64,000 nt of DNA, taken from assembly GCA_024802545.1 (NCBI GenBank), contig CP103416.1, forward strand, positions 1,364,001-1,428,000. The letters run 5' to 3'. Positions within the stretch are counted from its first letter, which is position 1, and every line of letters starts with the position of its first letter. This DNA comes from SAR92 clade bacterium H455. Its GTDB lineage: Bacteria > Pseudomonadota > Gammaproteobacteria > Pseudomonadales > Porticoccaceae. Of this stretch, positions 8,490-17,738 are shown one piece after another. Both the position numbers and the translations under genes were made by a program. The notes under the pieces are model-generated. The model had not been told where the DNA came from. It saw only the letters and a program-made list of their open reading frames with translations, and did not search any database.

Positions 8490-9005
8490 ATGACGCGAAT
8501 AATTGGCATAGACCCAGGATCACGACGCACCGGCTACGGTATTATCGACGCCGTGGCGGGTAAGATGACCTATGTCACCAGTGGCATTATTCGCCTACCC
8601 GAAGGTTCACTTCCCGAGCGCTTAAAGATTATCTTTAACGGTGTCAGCCAGCTGGTTGAGCAATATGGGCCAGAGGAAATGGGCATCGAAGAAGTATTTT
8701 TATCCCACAATGCCAGTTCCGCGCTAAAACTGGGTCAGGCTCGTGGTGCGGCAATTGTAGGTGGGGTTAATGCCGGACTCTCTGTGGGGGAGTACTCTGC
8801 CCGGAGTATTAAATTGGCCGTGGTCGGAACCGGTGCTGCGGATAAATCCCAGGTGCAGATGATGATTGTGCAGCTGTTAAAACTCTCTAGCGCGCCGGCG
8901 GAAGATGCAGCCGACGCCTTGGCCGTTGCCCTCTGTCACGCTCAGACCTCCAGGGCGCTGGTGGCAACAGGGGCCAAAGGCTATGCCCGCGGGCGACTCA
9001 AATAA
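8490..9005 (+). CDS. ruvC: crossover junction endodeoxyribonuclease RuvC
   Basis: The 171-residue Holliday junction resolvase cuts the junction that RuvAB moves. The RNase-H-like active site is visible: Asp8 in IIGIDPGSRRTGYG, a Glu in the GIEEVFLSHN strand, and the C-terminal AEDAADALAVA acidic pair. The start at 8490 gives the usual RuvC N-terminus; the reading from 8439 adds 17 unrelated residues. The ribosome-binding site is weak. It is first in ruvC-ruvA-ruvB, 24 bases before ruvA. In many relatives yebC lies between aspS and ruvC; here the ABC operon occupies that place. Confidence 0.96.
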   Translation: MTRIIGIDPGSRRTGYGIIDAVAGKMTYVTSGIIRLPEGSLPERLKIIFNGVSQLVEQYGPEEMGIEEVFLSHNASSALKLGQARGAAIVGGVNAGLSVGEYSARSIKLAVVGTGAADKSQVQMMIVQLLKLSSAPAEDAADALAVALCHAQTSRALVATGAKGYARGRLK

Positions 9006-9029
9006 ACAAACTCAGGATTTATAGCGAAA

Positions 9030-9629
9030 ATGATTGGACGACTTCAGGGTAGGGTAATCGAAAAGCAGGCGCCGGATCTATTGATCGATGTGCAGGGTGT
9101 GGGCTATGAAGTGTTGGTGTCGCTGAACACCTTCTTTGGTGTTCCTGCGGCTGGCGAAGCAGTCACTCTGCACACTCATTTTGTGGTGCGTGAGGATGTG
9201 CAGCAGCTCTATGGTTTTGGCACCCAGTCTGAGCGTCAACTATTCCGCCATCTGATTAAGGTCAATGGGGTGGGTCCGAAAATGGCTCTGGCCATTCTGT
9301 CCGGTATGTCGGCAAATGACTTTGCCATCTGTGTGCACAATAATGATATCGCCACTCTGGTGAAGCTGCCCGGTGTGGGCAAAAAGACCGCCGAGCGCCT
9401 GCTTATCGAAATGCGTGACAAGATCGGCGACGTGGATGCTACCGCTGGCGGTTCTGCAGCTGGTTCTAATGCGGCCAAGGCAGACATTTCTCAGGAAGCT
9501 GAGAGTGCCTTGATCGCCTTGGGTTATAAACCCACGGATGCGGCGAAAATTATCAGTCGCGTGGCCAATGAATCGGTCAGCGATGCCGGTGAGTTGATTC
9601 GTTTGGCGCTCAAAAGTATGGGTTCGTAG
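9030..9629 (+). CDS. ruvA: Holliday junction DNA helicase subunit RuvA
   Basis: The 199-residue protein binds four-way junctions as a tetramer and loads RuvB. It has an N-terminal OB-fold (MIGRLQGRVIEKQAPDLLID), two helix-hairpin-helix motifs (VNGVGPKMALAI and LPGVGKKTAERL, about residues 72-125) and a C-terminal three-helix domain that contacts RuvB (about 150-199). An Ala/Gly/Ser-rich linker joins the last two parts. Length is standard. It is followed 91 bases later by ruvB. Confidence 0.96.
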   Translation: MIGRLQGRVIEKQAPDLLIDVQGVGYEVLVSLNTFFGVPAAGEAVTLHTHFVVREDVQQLYGFGTQSERQLFRHLIKVNGVGPKMALAILSGMSANDFAICVHNNDIATLVKLPGVGKKTAERLLIEMRDKIGDVDATAGGSAAGSNAAKADISQEAESALIALGYKPTDAAKIISRVANESVSDAGELIRLALKSMGS

Positions 9630-9720
9630 GGGCGGGTTTATTCACAATAAACCTCCGGCTCACTAGTGAAAAACTCTAACCATCAATGTATGCTACGGGG
9701 CAAAACCACCATGGTGTCAG

Positions 9721-10818
9721 ATGATAGAGCCCGACCGCATAATATCCCCCGAGATGTCTGTTGCCGAAGAGCGTTTTGATCGCGCACTGCGTCCGGTAAG
9801 CCTAATAGATTATGTCGGTCAGCCAGTTGTGGTTGAACAGCTGGGCATCTTTATCGAAGCCGCGCGCAAGCGCAGCGAACCCTTAGATCACACTCTGGTG
9901 TTTGGTCCTCCCGGGCTGGGTAAAACCACTCTCGCCCATATTATCGCCAATGAGATGCAGGTGGCGCTTAAAACCACCTCCGGTCCAGTGCTTGAAAAAG
10001 CCGGCGATCTCGCTGCACTGTTGACCAATCTCGAACCTGGCGATGTGCTGTTTATCGATGAGATACACCGCCTCAGTCCAGTGGTGGAAGAGATTCTCTA
10101 TCCGGCCATGGAAGATTACCAGCTGGATATAGTCATCGGCGAAGGCCCAGCTGCACGTTCAATCAAGCTGGATCTGCCGCCTTTTACATTGGTAGGGGCG
10201 ACCACCAGAGCCGGTCTTCTTACGGCACCATTGCGAGATCGCTTTGGCATTGTTCAGCGTTTGGAATTTTATTCAGAAGCCGACCTCACTAGCATTGTTG
10301 TTCGTGCCGGCGCGATTTTAAATGTCTCAATAGATGCCAAGGGCGCCGGTGAAATTGCCCGTCGTTCTCGGGGTACACCGCGAATTGCCAATCGCCTATT
10401 ACGCCGTGTTCGTGATTATGCCGAAGTCAAAGGTGATGGCTCGGTTAGCGCAGAAATTGCTGATGCGGCATTGAATATGCTGGCCGTAGATCAACGAGGC
10501 TTTGATCATCAGGATCGGCGCTTGCTGCTTACCTTGATGGAAAAATTTGAAGGGGGCCCGGTGGGGGTCGACAGTCTCGCCGCAGCAATGAGCGAGGAGC
10601 GGGGCACCATCGAAGATGTATTGGAACCCTATCTAATTCAGCAGGGCTATCTCATGCGTACCTCTCGTGGTCGCATGGCAACACGCATGGCCTACGAGTA
10701 TTTTGGTTTGCAGACGCCGCGGAAGATGGAGAGTCTGCAACCATTAGAGAGCTCTCAGCCGTTGGAAAGCCCTCAGCCAGTGGACCAAAGCCCTGATCAG
10801 GGCGCGCGCGATGCCTGA
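9721..10818 (+). CDS. ruvB: Holliday junction branch migration ATPase RuvB
   Basis: The 365-residue AAA+ motor drives branch migration with RuvA. Motifs: Walker [13 protein letters not shown], Walker [10 protein letters not shown], sensor 1 GATTRAG, arginine finger in LRDRFGI, and the winged-helix C-terminal domain ending near YFGL. About 30 extra residues follow the normal end, made of imperfect LQPLESSQ-like repeats from short DNA repeats at about 10730-10790. They lie outside the fold and are probably disordered. Its end overlaps ybgC by 8 bases. Confidence 0.96.
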   Translation: MIEPDRIISPEMSVAEERFDRALRPVSLIDYVGQPVVVEQLGIFIEAARKRSEPLDHTLVFGPPGLGKTTLAHIIANEMQVALKTTSGPVLEKAGDLAALLTNLEPGDVLFIDEIHRLSPVVEEILYPAMEDYQLDIVIGEGPAARSIKLDLPPFTLVGATTRAGLLTAPLRDRFGIVQRLEFYSEADLTSIVVRAGAILNVSIDAKGAGEIARRSRGTPRIANRLLRRVRDYAEVKGDGSVSAEIADAALNMLAVDQRGFDHQDRRLLLTLMEKFEGGPVGVDSLAAAMSEERGTIEDVLEPYLIQQGYLMRTSRGRMATRMAYEYFGLQTPRKMESLQPLESSQPLESPQPVDQSPDQGARDA

Positions 10819-11233
10819 TTCACTGGCACAATTTCGTCTGCCCATCCGCGTCTACGTTGAAGACACCGATGCCGGCGGCATAGTCTTCTATGCCAACTAT
10901 CTAAAATATATGGAACGGGCGCGCACCGAACTGATGCGCAGTCTAGGCTTTGATAAACCGGCGCTATTTGATGATATGCAGTTTGTGGTTAGCCAGGTGT
11001 CCCTGAAATACCATAGCCCAGCGCTACTCGATGACCAGATAAGCGTTACCGCAGTATTAAGCAAAGCCAGTCGCGTCACCTTTGAAATGACTCAGCAAGT
11101 TTTTCGCGGCGATGAACTGTTGGTCGAGGGGTGGGTCAAAGTGGCTTGCATTAATTCCACCAGCAAGCGGCCTCAGGGTATGCCCAAACCTATGTTTAAT
11201 GCTTTAACTGAAAATTTTAAGCAACAATCTTAA
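10811..11233 (+). CDS. ybgC: acyl-CoA thioesterase YbgC (Tol-Pal associated)
   Basis: The 140-residue hotdog-fold thioesterase has the YbgC/4-hydroxybenzoyl-CoA thioesterase signature [26 protein letters not shown] near residues 14-39, where the Asp in DTDAGG is the expected catalytic residue. The family hydrolyses short acyl-CoA in the cytoplasm and is usually the first gene of the tol-pal cluster, as here. It overlaps ruvB by 8 bases, so transcription probably continues from the ruv genes. Confidence 0.94.
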   Translation: MPDSLAQFRLPIRVYVEDTDAGGIVFYANYLKYMERARTELMRSLGFDKPALFDDMQFVVSQVSLKYHSPALLDDQISVTAVLSKASRVTFEMTQQVFRGDELLVEGWVKVACINSTSKRPQGMPKPMFNALTENFKQQS

Positions 11234-11261
11234 TCTAGAGCGTTAACCAAAAGTTTTAATA

Positions 11262-11282
11262 AACTCTTGTAATAAAAGAGTT
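11262..11282 (+). other. hairpin between ybgC and tolQ
   Basis: AACTCTT (11262-11268) and AAGAGTT (11276-11282) form a 7-bp stem with a 7-base loop. There is no T-run after it, so it is more likely an mRNA-processing or attenuation element than a terminator. Confidence 0.35.
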
Positions 11283-11318
11283 CAAAAACCCAATTTAGCT
11301 AAACAGGGAGTTATACAG

Positions 11319-12008
11319 TTGATAGAAGAAAACATGTCCATTTGGCACCTCATCTCTAACGCCAGCGTACTAGTGCAAATTGTGATGGGGATTTTGTTTG
11401 TCGCCTCAATTATGTCGTGGGTGATGATTGTGCAGCGGGGGATTTTTCTCAACGCCGCCCAGCGTGGATTCCGTCAGTTTGAAGATGCCTTCTGGTCTGG
11501 CGTAGATCTCAACAAACTTTATGGCGAGCTCACTCAGGAAGCCAAAGAGCACGGCGGTCGCGACGGTGTAGAAAATGTTTTTCGTGCCGGCTTTCGTGAG
11601 TTTAACCGCCTAGCCCAAACCGACAAATCCGATCCCGACGCGATCATGGAAGGCGCTGATCGCGCCATGCGCGTGGCTCTATCCAGGGAAGATGAAAAGC
11701 TCAATATCAGCCTGCCATTTCTCGCCAGTGTCGCCTCAGTAAGTCCTTATATAGGTCTATTTGGCACAGTCTGGGGAATTATGAACTCTTTCCGTGGCCT
11801 TGCCATGGTGCAACAGGCAACCCTGGCTACAGTGGCCCCCGGAATATCTGAAGCACTGATCGCCACCGCCATGGGCCTGTTTGCCGCGATTCCCGCACTC
11901 ATAGCCTACAACCGCTATGCCGCCATAGTGGAGACCATGAACAGCAGCTACGAAACCTTCGCCGAGGAGTTTTCGAGTATTTTGCACCGCCAGATTCGCG
12001 CCAACTAA
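11319..12008 (+). CDS. tolQ: Tol-Pal system proton-channel subunit TolQ
   Basis: The 229-residue inner-membrane protein is homologous to ExbB/MotA. It has three transmembrane helices: about 13-37, 137-160 and 170-195. The second contains SPYIGLFGTVWGIMNSF, the conserved channel motif. With TolR it uses the proton gradient to energise TolA during outer-membrane constriction. The TTG at 11319 has AGGGAG 8 bases upstream and gives MIEENMSIWHL; an ATG at 11334 (MSIWHL) is the alternative and has a weaker site. Confidence 0.95.
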   Translation: MIEENMSIWHLISNASVLVQIVMGILFVASIMSWVMIVQRGIFLNAAQRGFRQFEDAFWSGVDLNKLYGELTQEAKEHGGRDGVENVFRAGFREFNRLAQTDKSDPDAIMEGADRAMRVALSREDEKLNISLPFLASVASVSPYIGLFGTVWGIMNSFRGLAMVQQATLATVAPGISEALIATAMGLFAAIPALIAYNRYAAIVETMNSSYETFAEEFSSILHRQIRAN

Positions 12009-12056
12009 TTGGCTCAAGCGCAGTTAGCAAATGGATAAGCTTTTGAGGCTCGATAA

Positions 12057-12479
12057 GTGAAGACAAAACGAACAAAACGAAAACTGGTTGCCGAGATAAA
12101 CGTCGTACCCTACATAGACGTGACGCTGGTATTGCTGGTGGTATTTATGATCACTGCGCCGCTGCTGATGCAGGGTGTCAAGGTGGACCTGCCCGAGGCC
12201 AATTCAGCGCCTATGGATGCCAAGGACCAAGAACCCTTTATTGTTTCGATTAAAGCTGATGGTAGTTACTGGATCGATGTCAAAGGCGAGAACCAGGTTC
12301 AGAGTCTCGAGGTGATCAAAGGCCGAGTTGCAAAAATTCTTCGTCAGACGCCGAAAACTCCAGTATTGGTATGGGGTGACAGCAAGGTCGATTATGGCGT
12401 AGTGGTTAATTTGATGAGCGAGCTACAGGCCGCCGGAGCCCCCTCTGTTGGTTTGGTCACGGAGCCACCAGCAAATTAA
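12057..12479 (+). CDS. tolR: Tol-Pal system protein TolR
   Basis: The 140-residue protein of the ExbD/TolR family has a short basic cytoplasmic start, one transmembrane helix (about 16-37) and a periplasmic domain. Asp21 in the PYIDVTLVLLVVFMIT stretch is the proton-path residue equivalent to E. coli Asp23. The GTG start at 12057 is preceded by GAGG. It lies 48 bases after tolQ and one base before tolA. Confidence 0.95.
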   Translation: MKTKRTKRKLVAEINVVPYIDVTLVLLVVFMITAPLLMQGVKVDLPEANSAPMDAKDQEPFIVSIKADGSYWIDVKGENQVQSLEVIKGRVAKILRQTPKTPVLVWGDSKVDYGVVVNLMSELQAAGAPSVGLVTEPPAN

Positions 12480-12480
12480 T

Positions 12481-13245
12481 ATGGGCAGTTTTTTCAGTTA
12501 CTCAGTCGCCGTTCTGATCAGTCTCGCACTGCACCTGGGGTTGGTTGCGGTACTCTTTGTCGGCTGGCAGCCTGAAACTGCCAGAGTAATGATTCAGCCT
12601 CAGTATATTGAAGCGAAGCTAGTGGAATTGGCGCCGAAGAAAGTCGCTCAAGCAAAGGCCAAGCCGAAGAAATCGAAGGCGGATATTGCCAGGCAGAAGC
12701 GCGAGGCGAAGAAACGCAAAGATAAGCTCGCAGCGCAGAAAAAAGCCCAAGATAAAAAGCGTGAGCAAGAACGTATTGCAGCGCTCAGTGAAAAAAAACG
12801 TCTAGAGGCTTTGCGCCTGGCTGAAGAGCAGCGTCTCAGAGATGAGCAAGAAGCTGCCGAAGAAGCCGAGCGCAAACGTATAGAGACAGAGTTTGCCGAG
12901 GCTTTAGCAGCAGAGCAGGCCGAGATTAATGCTCAGGAAGATGAGCGCGTCGCCAACAGTTATCGCCAGCTTATTCAGCAGCGCCTGTCGGAGAACTGGA
13001 GCCGTCCCCCCAGCGCACGACTGGGTATGGAGACATTGATCCGCATCCGTCTGGTGCCCACTGGGCGGATAGTAGGAGTGACCATACTTACATCCAGCGG
13101 TGACACAGCCTTTGATCGCTCGGTGGAGCAGGCAGCATTAAAAGTAGAACAGTTTGTTGAATTGCAGGGCATGAAGCCGGATCTATTTGAACGCAAATTT
13201 CGCCAGGTGGATGTCGCATTTAGTCCCGAAGATCTCAGATTATAA
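12481..13245 (+). CDS. tolA: Tol-Pal system protein TolA
   Basis: The 254-residue protein spans the periplasm between TolQR and TolB/Pal. It has an N-terminal membrane anchor with the SxxxH-type sequence SVAVLISLALHLGL (about 6-27). A long charged helix follows (about 55-160, Lys/Ala/Arg/Glu-rich coiled coil), then a C-terminal TolA/TonB-like domain with LIRIRLVPTGRIVGVTILTSSGD. It is shorter than E. coli TolA because the helical part is short. The ATG at 12481 follows the tolR stop by one base; a longer reading from 12448 overlaps tolR and is less likely. Confidence 0.93.
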   Translation: MGSFFSYSVAVLISLALHLGLVAVLFVGWQPETARVMIQPQYIEAKLVELAPKKVAQAKAKPKKSKADIARQKREAKKRKDKLAAQKKAQDKKREQERIAALSEKKRLEALRLAEEQRLRDEQEAAEEAERKRIETEFAEALAAEQAEINAQEDERVANSYRQLIQQRLSENWSRPPSARLGMETLIRIRLVPTGRIVGVTILTSSGDTAFDRSVEQAALKVEQFVELQGMKPDLFERKFRQVDVAFSPEDLRL

Positions 13246-13257
13246 GGTAGAGACGCC

Positions 13258-14568
13258 ATGACAGTTAGAATAGCCAAATCGTTAATCGTTCGCAGGTTGC
13301 TGGTCGCACTGCTGTTAGCGGTTGCCTCTTCAAGCTACAGTGAACTGGTTATCCGAGTGACCCAAGGCAATGACCAGCCGACCAAAATTGCCATAGCGCC
13401 CATCGCCATGGCTGCTACCCAGTCCTCTGAGGATATCAGCGCTATTGTCGAAGCCGACCTGGCCCGCAGCGGTCTGTTCGCCCCCATGGGACGCCGCGAT
13501 ATGCTCGCCTTTCCGAGTTCGGCTTCCGAGGTCTACTACCGCGACTGGCGTCTTTTAGGCGCTGAGTACCTGGTTGCTGGAAATATGCGCGCCATAGCCG
13601 AAGGTCGCTACCAAATAGAATTTAGCCTGTTAAATGTCAGCGGCCAAAAAACAGTATTTACCCACAAGGTTAGCGGCTCCATCAACCAGATGCGCGATCT
13701 AGCGCACCTGATCAGTGACAAAGTCTATGAAGAAATTACCGGCATCCGCGGTGCCTTTTCCACGCGACTAGCTTATGTTACCGCCACACGCAGCAATGAC
13801 GTGTACACCTACAGATTAAATGTTGCCGATGCCGACGGCGCCCGGGAGAAGCTAGTCTTGGAGTCCGGCGAACCGATTATGTCTCCAGCCTGGTCCGCCA
13901 ATGGCAAAGAGCTCGCCTATGTGTCTTTTGAAACCGGTCGCCCGGCGATCTTTCGTCAGAACCTCGTCAGTGCTCAACGGGAGCAGTTAACTAATTTCAC
14001 TGGTCTTAACGGTGCACCCTCATGGTCTCCCGATGGCACCCAGATGGCTCTAGTGCTGTCCAAAGACGGCAACCCAGAGCTCTATCTGCTGGATCTACAG
14101 AGCAAGAAATTTTCCCGTCTAACCCGGCACTTTGCTATTGATACAGAACCCACCTGGATGCCCGATGGCAAACATCTATTGTTCACCTCAGATCGTGGCG
14201 GCACCCCACAGATATATAAATTAAACATTGCCAGCAAGGCCACTGAGCGCCTAACATTTCGCGGCAATTACAACGCTCGTCCAAGTCTGGCACCAGACGG
14301 CCGCACTATGGCTATGGTGCATCGTCAGCGAGACACTTTTCATATAGCCTCGTTCGATCTTAAGACAGGCAGAATGATTGAACTGACCGAAACCAGACTA
14401 GATGAATCTCCGACGGTTGCGCCCAATGGGGCTATGCTAATGTATGCCACTAAACAGGGTGACCGCGGGGTTCTAGCTGCTGTATCATTGGACGCCGGAG
14501 TGCGCTATGTATTGCCGTCCAGTCGCGGAGACGTTAGAGAGCCAGCATGGTCGCCATTTTTGCGCTAA
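13258..14568 (+). CDS. tolB: Tol-Pal system beta-propeller protein TolB
   Basis: The 436-residue periplasmic protein has a basic hydrophobic signal peptide (about 1-28). An N-terminal alpha/beta domain follows (about 30-160), then a six-bladed propeller made of repeated [14 protein letters not shown]-like and [13 protein letters not shown]-like WD40/TolB units. It links TolA to Pal. AAGGTAGAG precedes the ATG. The gene starts 12 bases after tolA, in one operon. Confidence 0.96.
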   Translation: MTVRIAKSLIVRRLLVALLLAVASSSYSELVIRVTQGNDQPTKIAIAPIAMAATQSSEDISAIVEADLARSGLFAPMGRRDMLAFPSSASEVYYRDWRLLGAEYLVAGNMRAIAEGRYQIEFSLLNVSGQKTVFTHKVSGSINQMRDLAHLISDKVYEEITGIRGAFSTRLAYVTATRSNDVYTYRLNVADADGAREKLVLESGEPIMSPAWSANGKELAYVSFETGRPAIFRQNLVSAQREQLTNFTGLNGAPSWSPDGTQMALVLSKDGNPELYLLDLQSKKFSRLTRHFAIDTEPTWMPDGKHLLFTSDRGGTPQIYKLNIASKATERLTFRGNYNARPSLAPDGRTMAMVHRQRDTFHIASFDLKTGRMIELTETRLDESPTVAPNGAMLMYATKQGDRGVLAAVSLDAGVRYVLPSSRGDVREPAWSPFLR

Positions 14569-14579
14569 GCTTTTTGGCT

Positions 14580-14598
14580 AACCTGTTAGTTGCAGGTT
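14580..14598 (+). other. hairpin between tolB and pal
   Basis: AACCTG (14580-14585) pairs with CAGGTT (14593-14598) over a 7-base loop, 11 bases after the tolB stop. No T-run follows. It may stabilise or attenuate the mRNA before the highly expressed pal gene. Confidence 0.35.
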
Positions 14599-14716
14599 TC
14601 AGCGAGTTGCTTACAGTGCGTGGCTTATTTAAAGCCATACATAGTCAAAGGACTTATAGAAATACAAACAGTACAACCTTACGATTATTAACATCTTTGC
14701 AAATCAGGAGTTTCAA

Positions 14717-15217
14717 ATGAAAACATCTTTTATCAAATCGGGCCTTAGTACGCTGCTTCTAGCTGCAGTTTTGACCGGTTGTAGTAGCAATCCAGTAGTA
14801 GAAGAGCAGCAGACTTCAACGGACATTGAAGATACATCCGTACAAACTGGCCAGGTTGATACCTCGGCAATTGACGACGCCACCGTTGAAGTGATGACCG
14901 CCGACACGGTATTCTATTTTGACTTCGACAAAGCCTTGCTCAAGCCTGAGTCTCGCGCAGCGCTGCTCGAGCACTCTGCATCACTGCAGAACAGCCCACG
15001 CAATGTGCGTCTCGAAGGTCATGCCGATGAGCGCGGCACTCGCGAGTACAATATGGCACTGGGCGAGCGACGCGCCAATGCAGTTAAGGAATTCCTCGTT
15101 CTGCAAGGTGTTTCTCCTGGTTTGATCGAAGTTATCAGCTACGGCGAAGAGCGCGCAGCGGCCTATGGCAGCAACGATGATGCCTGGGGCCTCAACCGTC
15201 GAGTTGAACTGAAGTAA
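14717..15217 (+). CDS. pal: peptidoglycan-associated lipoprotein Pal
   Basis: The 166-residue outer-membrane lipoprotein has a signal peptide ending in the lipobox LTGC with Cys22 as the lipidated residue. Ser at +2 and +3 predicts outer-membrane sorting. A Thr/Glu/Asp-rich linker leads to an OmpA-type peptidoglycan-binding domain (about 65-166) with FDFDKALLKPES and GHADERGTREYNMALGERRA. AGGAG precedes the ATG. It follows tolB by 148 bases, enough room for its own promoter. Confidence 0.97.
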   Translation: MKTSFIKSGLSTLLLAAVLTGCSSNPVVEEQQTSTDIEDTSVQTGQVDTSAIDDATVEVMTADTVFYFDFDKALLKPESRAALLEHSASLQNSPRNVRLEGHADERGTREYNMALGERRANAVKEFLVLQGVSPGLIEVISYGEERAAAYGSNDDAWGLNRRVELK

Positions 15218-15329
15218 AAAATCCTTTGGCTGGTTAACATAAGTCAAAAGATTTAAGCGTGCGGCCGGGGTTGTGACATACTCTGGCCGTTTCTCTATTG
15301 GTTATAAACAGGATTATTCTCTACTCGCC

Positions 15330-16157
15330 ATGAAATCTTCTATTGCATCGGTCATTGTTCTTGCCACCTCTCTGCTATTGCCAGTCTTAGCCAGCAATGC
15401 GGTAGCCCAGACCGCACCCGTAGTGGATCTGACCTACGGCGTCTCAAAATCATCGGCTCAGCCAGTAGTTCAGCCAGCTGATGGACGCTACAACCAGTCA
15501 CAGATGATACAAAATGAAGTGCGCGAACTGCGCGGCTTGGTAGAGCAGCTCAGCTATGAGTTACAGCGCGTTAAGCAACGACAGATGGACGATTACCTAG
15601 ATCTAGATCGACGGCTCAGTGCACTGCTATCTGGCGCCACGCCGGATGAGTTTGCGGTCGATGCCGATAACCAGACGCCAGCAGTGGTAGCCGGATCGCC
15701 TGATGAGGTTATTCAAGAGCAGCCTTTAGATCAGGCTCTTGATACAGAGCCCCAGCCTCCATCAATTGCACCGCTCATCAACAATGAAGAGATCGCACAA
15801 AACTATGCGCAGGCATCCAACCTGCTGCTCAAAGAACGTGATATCAACGCTGCGGCCCTGGCTTTTAAACAGCATGTTATTGACTATCCAACGAGCCCGT
15901 ACACAGCCAACGCCTATTATTGGCTCGGAGAGATCTACTTACTTCAAGGACAGGATGAAATGGCTCGCCAGGCCTTCACTCTAGTAGTTGAGCAACACCA
16001 AAATCATGGCAAGGCGATGGATGCGACCTTTAAACTCGGCAAAATATACCACCAGCTGGGAGAGACAGATCGTGCCCTTGACCTACTGGAGAAAGCCTCG
16101 AGAGGTACGGGTGGTGCTGCCAGTAAAGCTCAGAGTTATCTAAAAAATAATTTTTAA
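15330..16157 (+). CDS. cpoB: cell division coordinator CpoB (YbgF)
   Basis: The 275-residue periplasmic protein has a signal peptide ending near AVAQ, an N-terminal coiled coil (about 55-100, VRELRGLVEQLSYELQRVKQ) for trimerisation, a Pro/Gln/Asp linker, and C-terminal tetratricopeptide repeats (about 155-275, including YWLGEIYLLQGQDEMARQAF). The family coordinates peptidoglycan synthesis with Tol-mediated constriction. The ATG at 15330 gives a normal signal peptide; the longer reading from 15273 adds a polar segment that would block it. Confidence 0.93.
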   Translation: MKSSIASVIVLATSLLLPVLASNAVAQTAPVVDLTYGVSKSSAQPVVQPADGRYNQSQMIQNEVRELRGLVEQLSYELQRVKQRQMDDYLDLDRRLSALLSGATPDEFAVDADNQTPAVVAGSPDEVIQEQPLDQALDTEPQPPSIAPLINNEEIAQNYAQASNLLLKERDINAAALAFKQHVIDYPTSPYTANAYYWLGEIYLLQGQDEMARQAFTLVVEQHQNHGKAMDATFKLGKIYHQLGETDRALDLLEKASRGTGGAASKAQSYLKNNF

Positions 16158-16211
16158 TAACTCGCAATCCGCCATTTAACGCCTCGCGTTAGCCAACCAG
16201 AAAATAATCAC

Positions 16212-16862
16212 ATGCCCGAAACCGAACTTCGTATAACCGAAATATTCCATTCACTGCAGGGTGAGACCAGCACCGTGGGCCTGCCCACCGTCTTTGTGCG
16301 ACTCACCGGCTGTCCACTGCGCTGTGGCTACTGCGACACCGCATACGCCTTCGAAGGCGGCAGCAAATGGACCCTCAGCACCATTCTCAGCACCGTAGCC
16401 GACTATGGCGCCAAATATGTCACCGTTACCGGTGGCGAGCCCTTAGCCCAGCCTCAGTGCATAGAGCTGTTGGAAAGACTCTGCGATCTGGGTTATCGCG
16501 TATCCCTAGAAACCAGCGGCGCACTGCCAATAGATGACGTAGATCCACGGGTATTTAAAATTGTCGATCTAAAAACACCGGGCTCGGGGGAAGTATCTAA
16601 AAACCTCTACGGCAATATCGAATATCTTTTGCCCCATGACGAAGTTAAGTTTGTTATCTGTGATCGCCAGGATTATGACTGGAGCTGCATGAAAATCGAC
16701 GAGCTAGGCCTACGGGGCAGAGTAGCTGAAATACTCTTCTCACCCAGCCAAGGGGTCTTGCCACCGGCGGAACTGGCCAAATGGATGCTCCATGACAAGC
16801 TCAATCTGCGCATGCAGATTCAGACCCATAAATATATTTTTGGCGACCAACCCGGCCACTAG
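16212..16862 (+). CDS. queE: 7-carboxy-7-deazaguanine synthase QueE
   Basis: The 216-residue radical-SAM enzyme converts 6-carboxytetrahydropterin to 7-carboxy-7-deazaguanine in queuosine synthesis. The iron-sulfur cluster motif is CPLRCGYC with Cys34, Cys38 and Cys41; VTVTGGEPL is the SAM-binding GGE motif. Length fits the longer QueE type. It is separated from cpoB by 54 bases that hold a small AACGC/GCGTT hairpin, and from queC by 41 bases. The queE-queC pairing supports both calls. Confidence 0.95.
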   Translation: MPETELRITEIFHSLQGETSTVGLPTVFVRLTGCPLRCGYCDTAYAFEGGSKWTLSTILSTVADYGAKYVTVTGGEPLAQPQCIELLERLCDLGYRVSLETSGALPIDDVDPRVFKIVDLKTPGSGEVSKNLYGNIEYLLPHDEVKFVICDRQDYDWSCMKIDELGLRGRVAEILFSPSQGVLPPAELAKWMLHDKLNLRMQIQTHKYIFGDQPGH

Positions 16863-16903
16863 CGCTAAGTAAAAAGTACTTAACAGAGGACAATCTATAA
16901 AGC

Positions 16904-17584
16904 ATGTCAAAGAAAGCTGTAATTCTCGTATCCGGCGGACTTGATTCCACCACTGTAGTCGCAATGGCCAAAAGCCAAGGCTACGACTGCTACACCCTCA
17001 GTTTCGATTATGGCCAGCGTCATCGCTCAGAACTGGTTGCCGCTCAAAAAATCTCTGAGTTAATGACAGTTCACGCTCACAAAGTAGTGAAACTGGATCT
17101 CGGTAGTATTGGCGGCTCAGCCCTAACCGACAGCAGTATCAAAATACCCGAATCCGAAACCACAGGTATACCTGTTACCTATGTACCAGCGCGCAACACA
17201 GTATTTCTCTCCATCGCCCTAGGCTGGGCCGAAGTGCTCGGCGCCAACGATATCTTCCTCGGCGTTAACGCCGTTGACTACTCTGGCTACCCAGACTGTC
17301 GCCCCGAGTTTATAAAAGCCTTTGAAACCATGGCCAACCTAGCCACCAAGGCCGCGGTTGAAGGGCAGAAGCTAACTATTCACGCCCCGCTTATATCTAT
17401 GACCAAGGGGCAAATCGTACAGTCTGGAATGGCTCTAGGGGTTGATTACAGCACCACAGTTTCCTGTTATCAGGCCGATTTAGAAGGCCAAGCCTGCGGC
17501 AAATGTGAAAGCTGCCGACTGCGCCGACAAGGCTTCGAGCAGGCTGGGATAAATGACCCCACCAGATATCAAAAAAACGCTTGA
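16904..17584 (+). CDS. queC: 7-cyano-7-deazaguanine synthase QueC
   Basis: The 226-residue ATP-dependent enzyme converts 7-carboxy-7-deazaguanine to preQ0. It has the PP-loop ATP motif VSGGLDSTT near residue 9 and a C-terminal zinc site made of Cys188, Cys198, Cys201 and Cys204 (CGKCESC). Length is standard. The stop codon overlaps the apparent -35 box of the tRNA-Lys promoter. Confidence 0.96.
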   Translation: MSKKAVILVSGGLDSTTVVAMAKSQGYDCYTLSFDYGQRHRSELVAAQKISELMTVHAHKVVKLDLGSIGGSALTDSSIKIPESETTGIPVTYVPARNTVFLSIALGWAEVLGANDIFLGVNAVDYSGYPDCRPEFIKAFETMANLATKAAVEGQKLTIHAPLISMTKGQIVQSGMALGVDYSTTVSCYQADLEGQACGKCESCRLRRQGFEQAGINDPTRYQKNA

Positions 17585-17608
17585 ATTCTCTCAGCTGGTC
17601 AGTATGAT
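17581..17608 (+). promoter_or_regulatory. promoter of tRNA-Lys
   Basis: TTGAAT (17581-17586) and TATGAT (17603-17608) are separated by 16 bases and end 15 bases before the mature tRNA. The -35 overlaps the queC stop codon. A GC-containing segment (ACGCACC) follows the -10, as in stringently controlled stable-RNA promoters. Confidence 0.65.
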
Positions 17609-17623
17609 ACGCACCTCTTCAAA

Positions 17624-17698
17624 GGGCCGTTAGCTCAGCGGTAGAGCAGTTGGCTTTTAACCAATTGGTCGATGGTTCGAATCCATCACGGCCCACCA
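17624..17698 (+). tRNA. tRNA-Lys (anticodon UUU)
   Basis: The cloverleaf folds with acceptor stem GGGCCGT/ACGGCCC, D arm AGCTCAGCGGTAGAGC, anticodon stem TTGG/CCAA around the loop CTTTTAA (anticodon TTT), and T arm with GGTTCGAATCC. The 3' CCA is encoded (17696-17698), with discriminator A. It lies 39 bases after queC and is followed at once by a strong terminator. Confidence 0.97.
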
Positions 17699-17701
17699 AA
17701 C

Positions 17702-17738
17702 AAATAAAAAAGCCACCCAATGGGTGGCTTTTTTATTT
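17702..17738 (+). terminator. terminator of tRNA-Lys (works in both directions)
   Basis: AAATAAAAAAGCCACCC pairs perfectly with GGGTGGCTTTTTTATTT around a 3-base loop, three bases after the CCA end. The 3' arm is repeated at 17894-17910 as the start of the second tail unit. Confidence 0.93.

Noticed and set aside
16158-16211. preQ1-type riboswitch before queE
   Set aside because: Only a 5-bp AACGC/GCGTT hairpin in 54 bases; no pseudoknot-capable A-rich tail or preQ1 core is seen.
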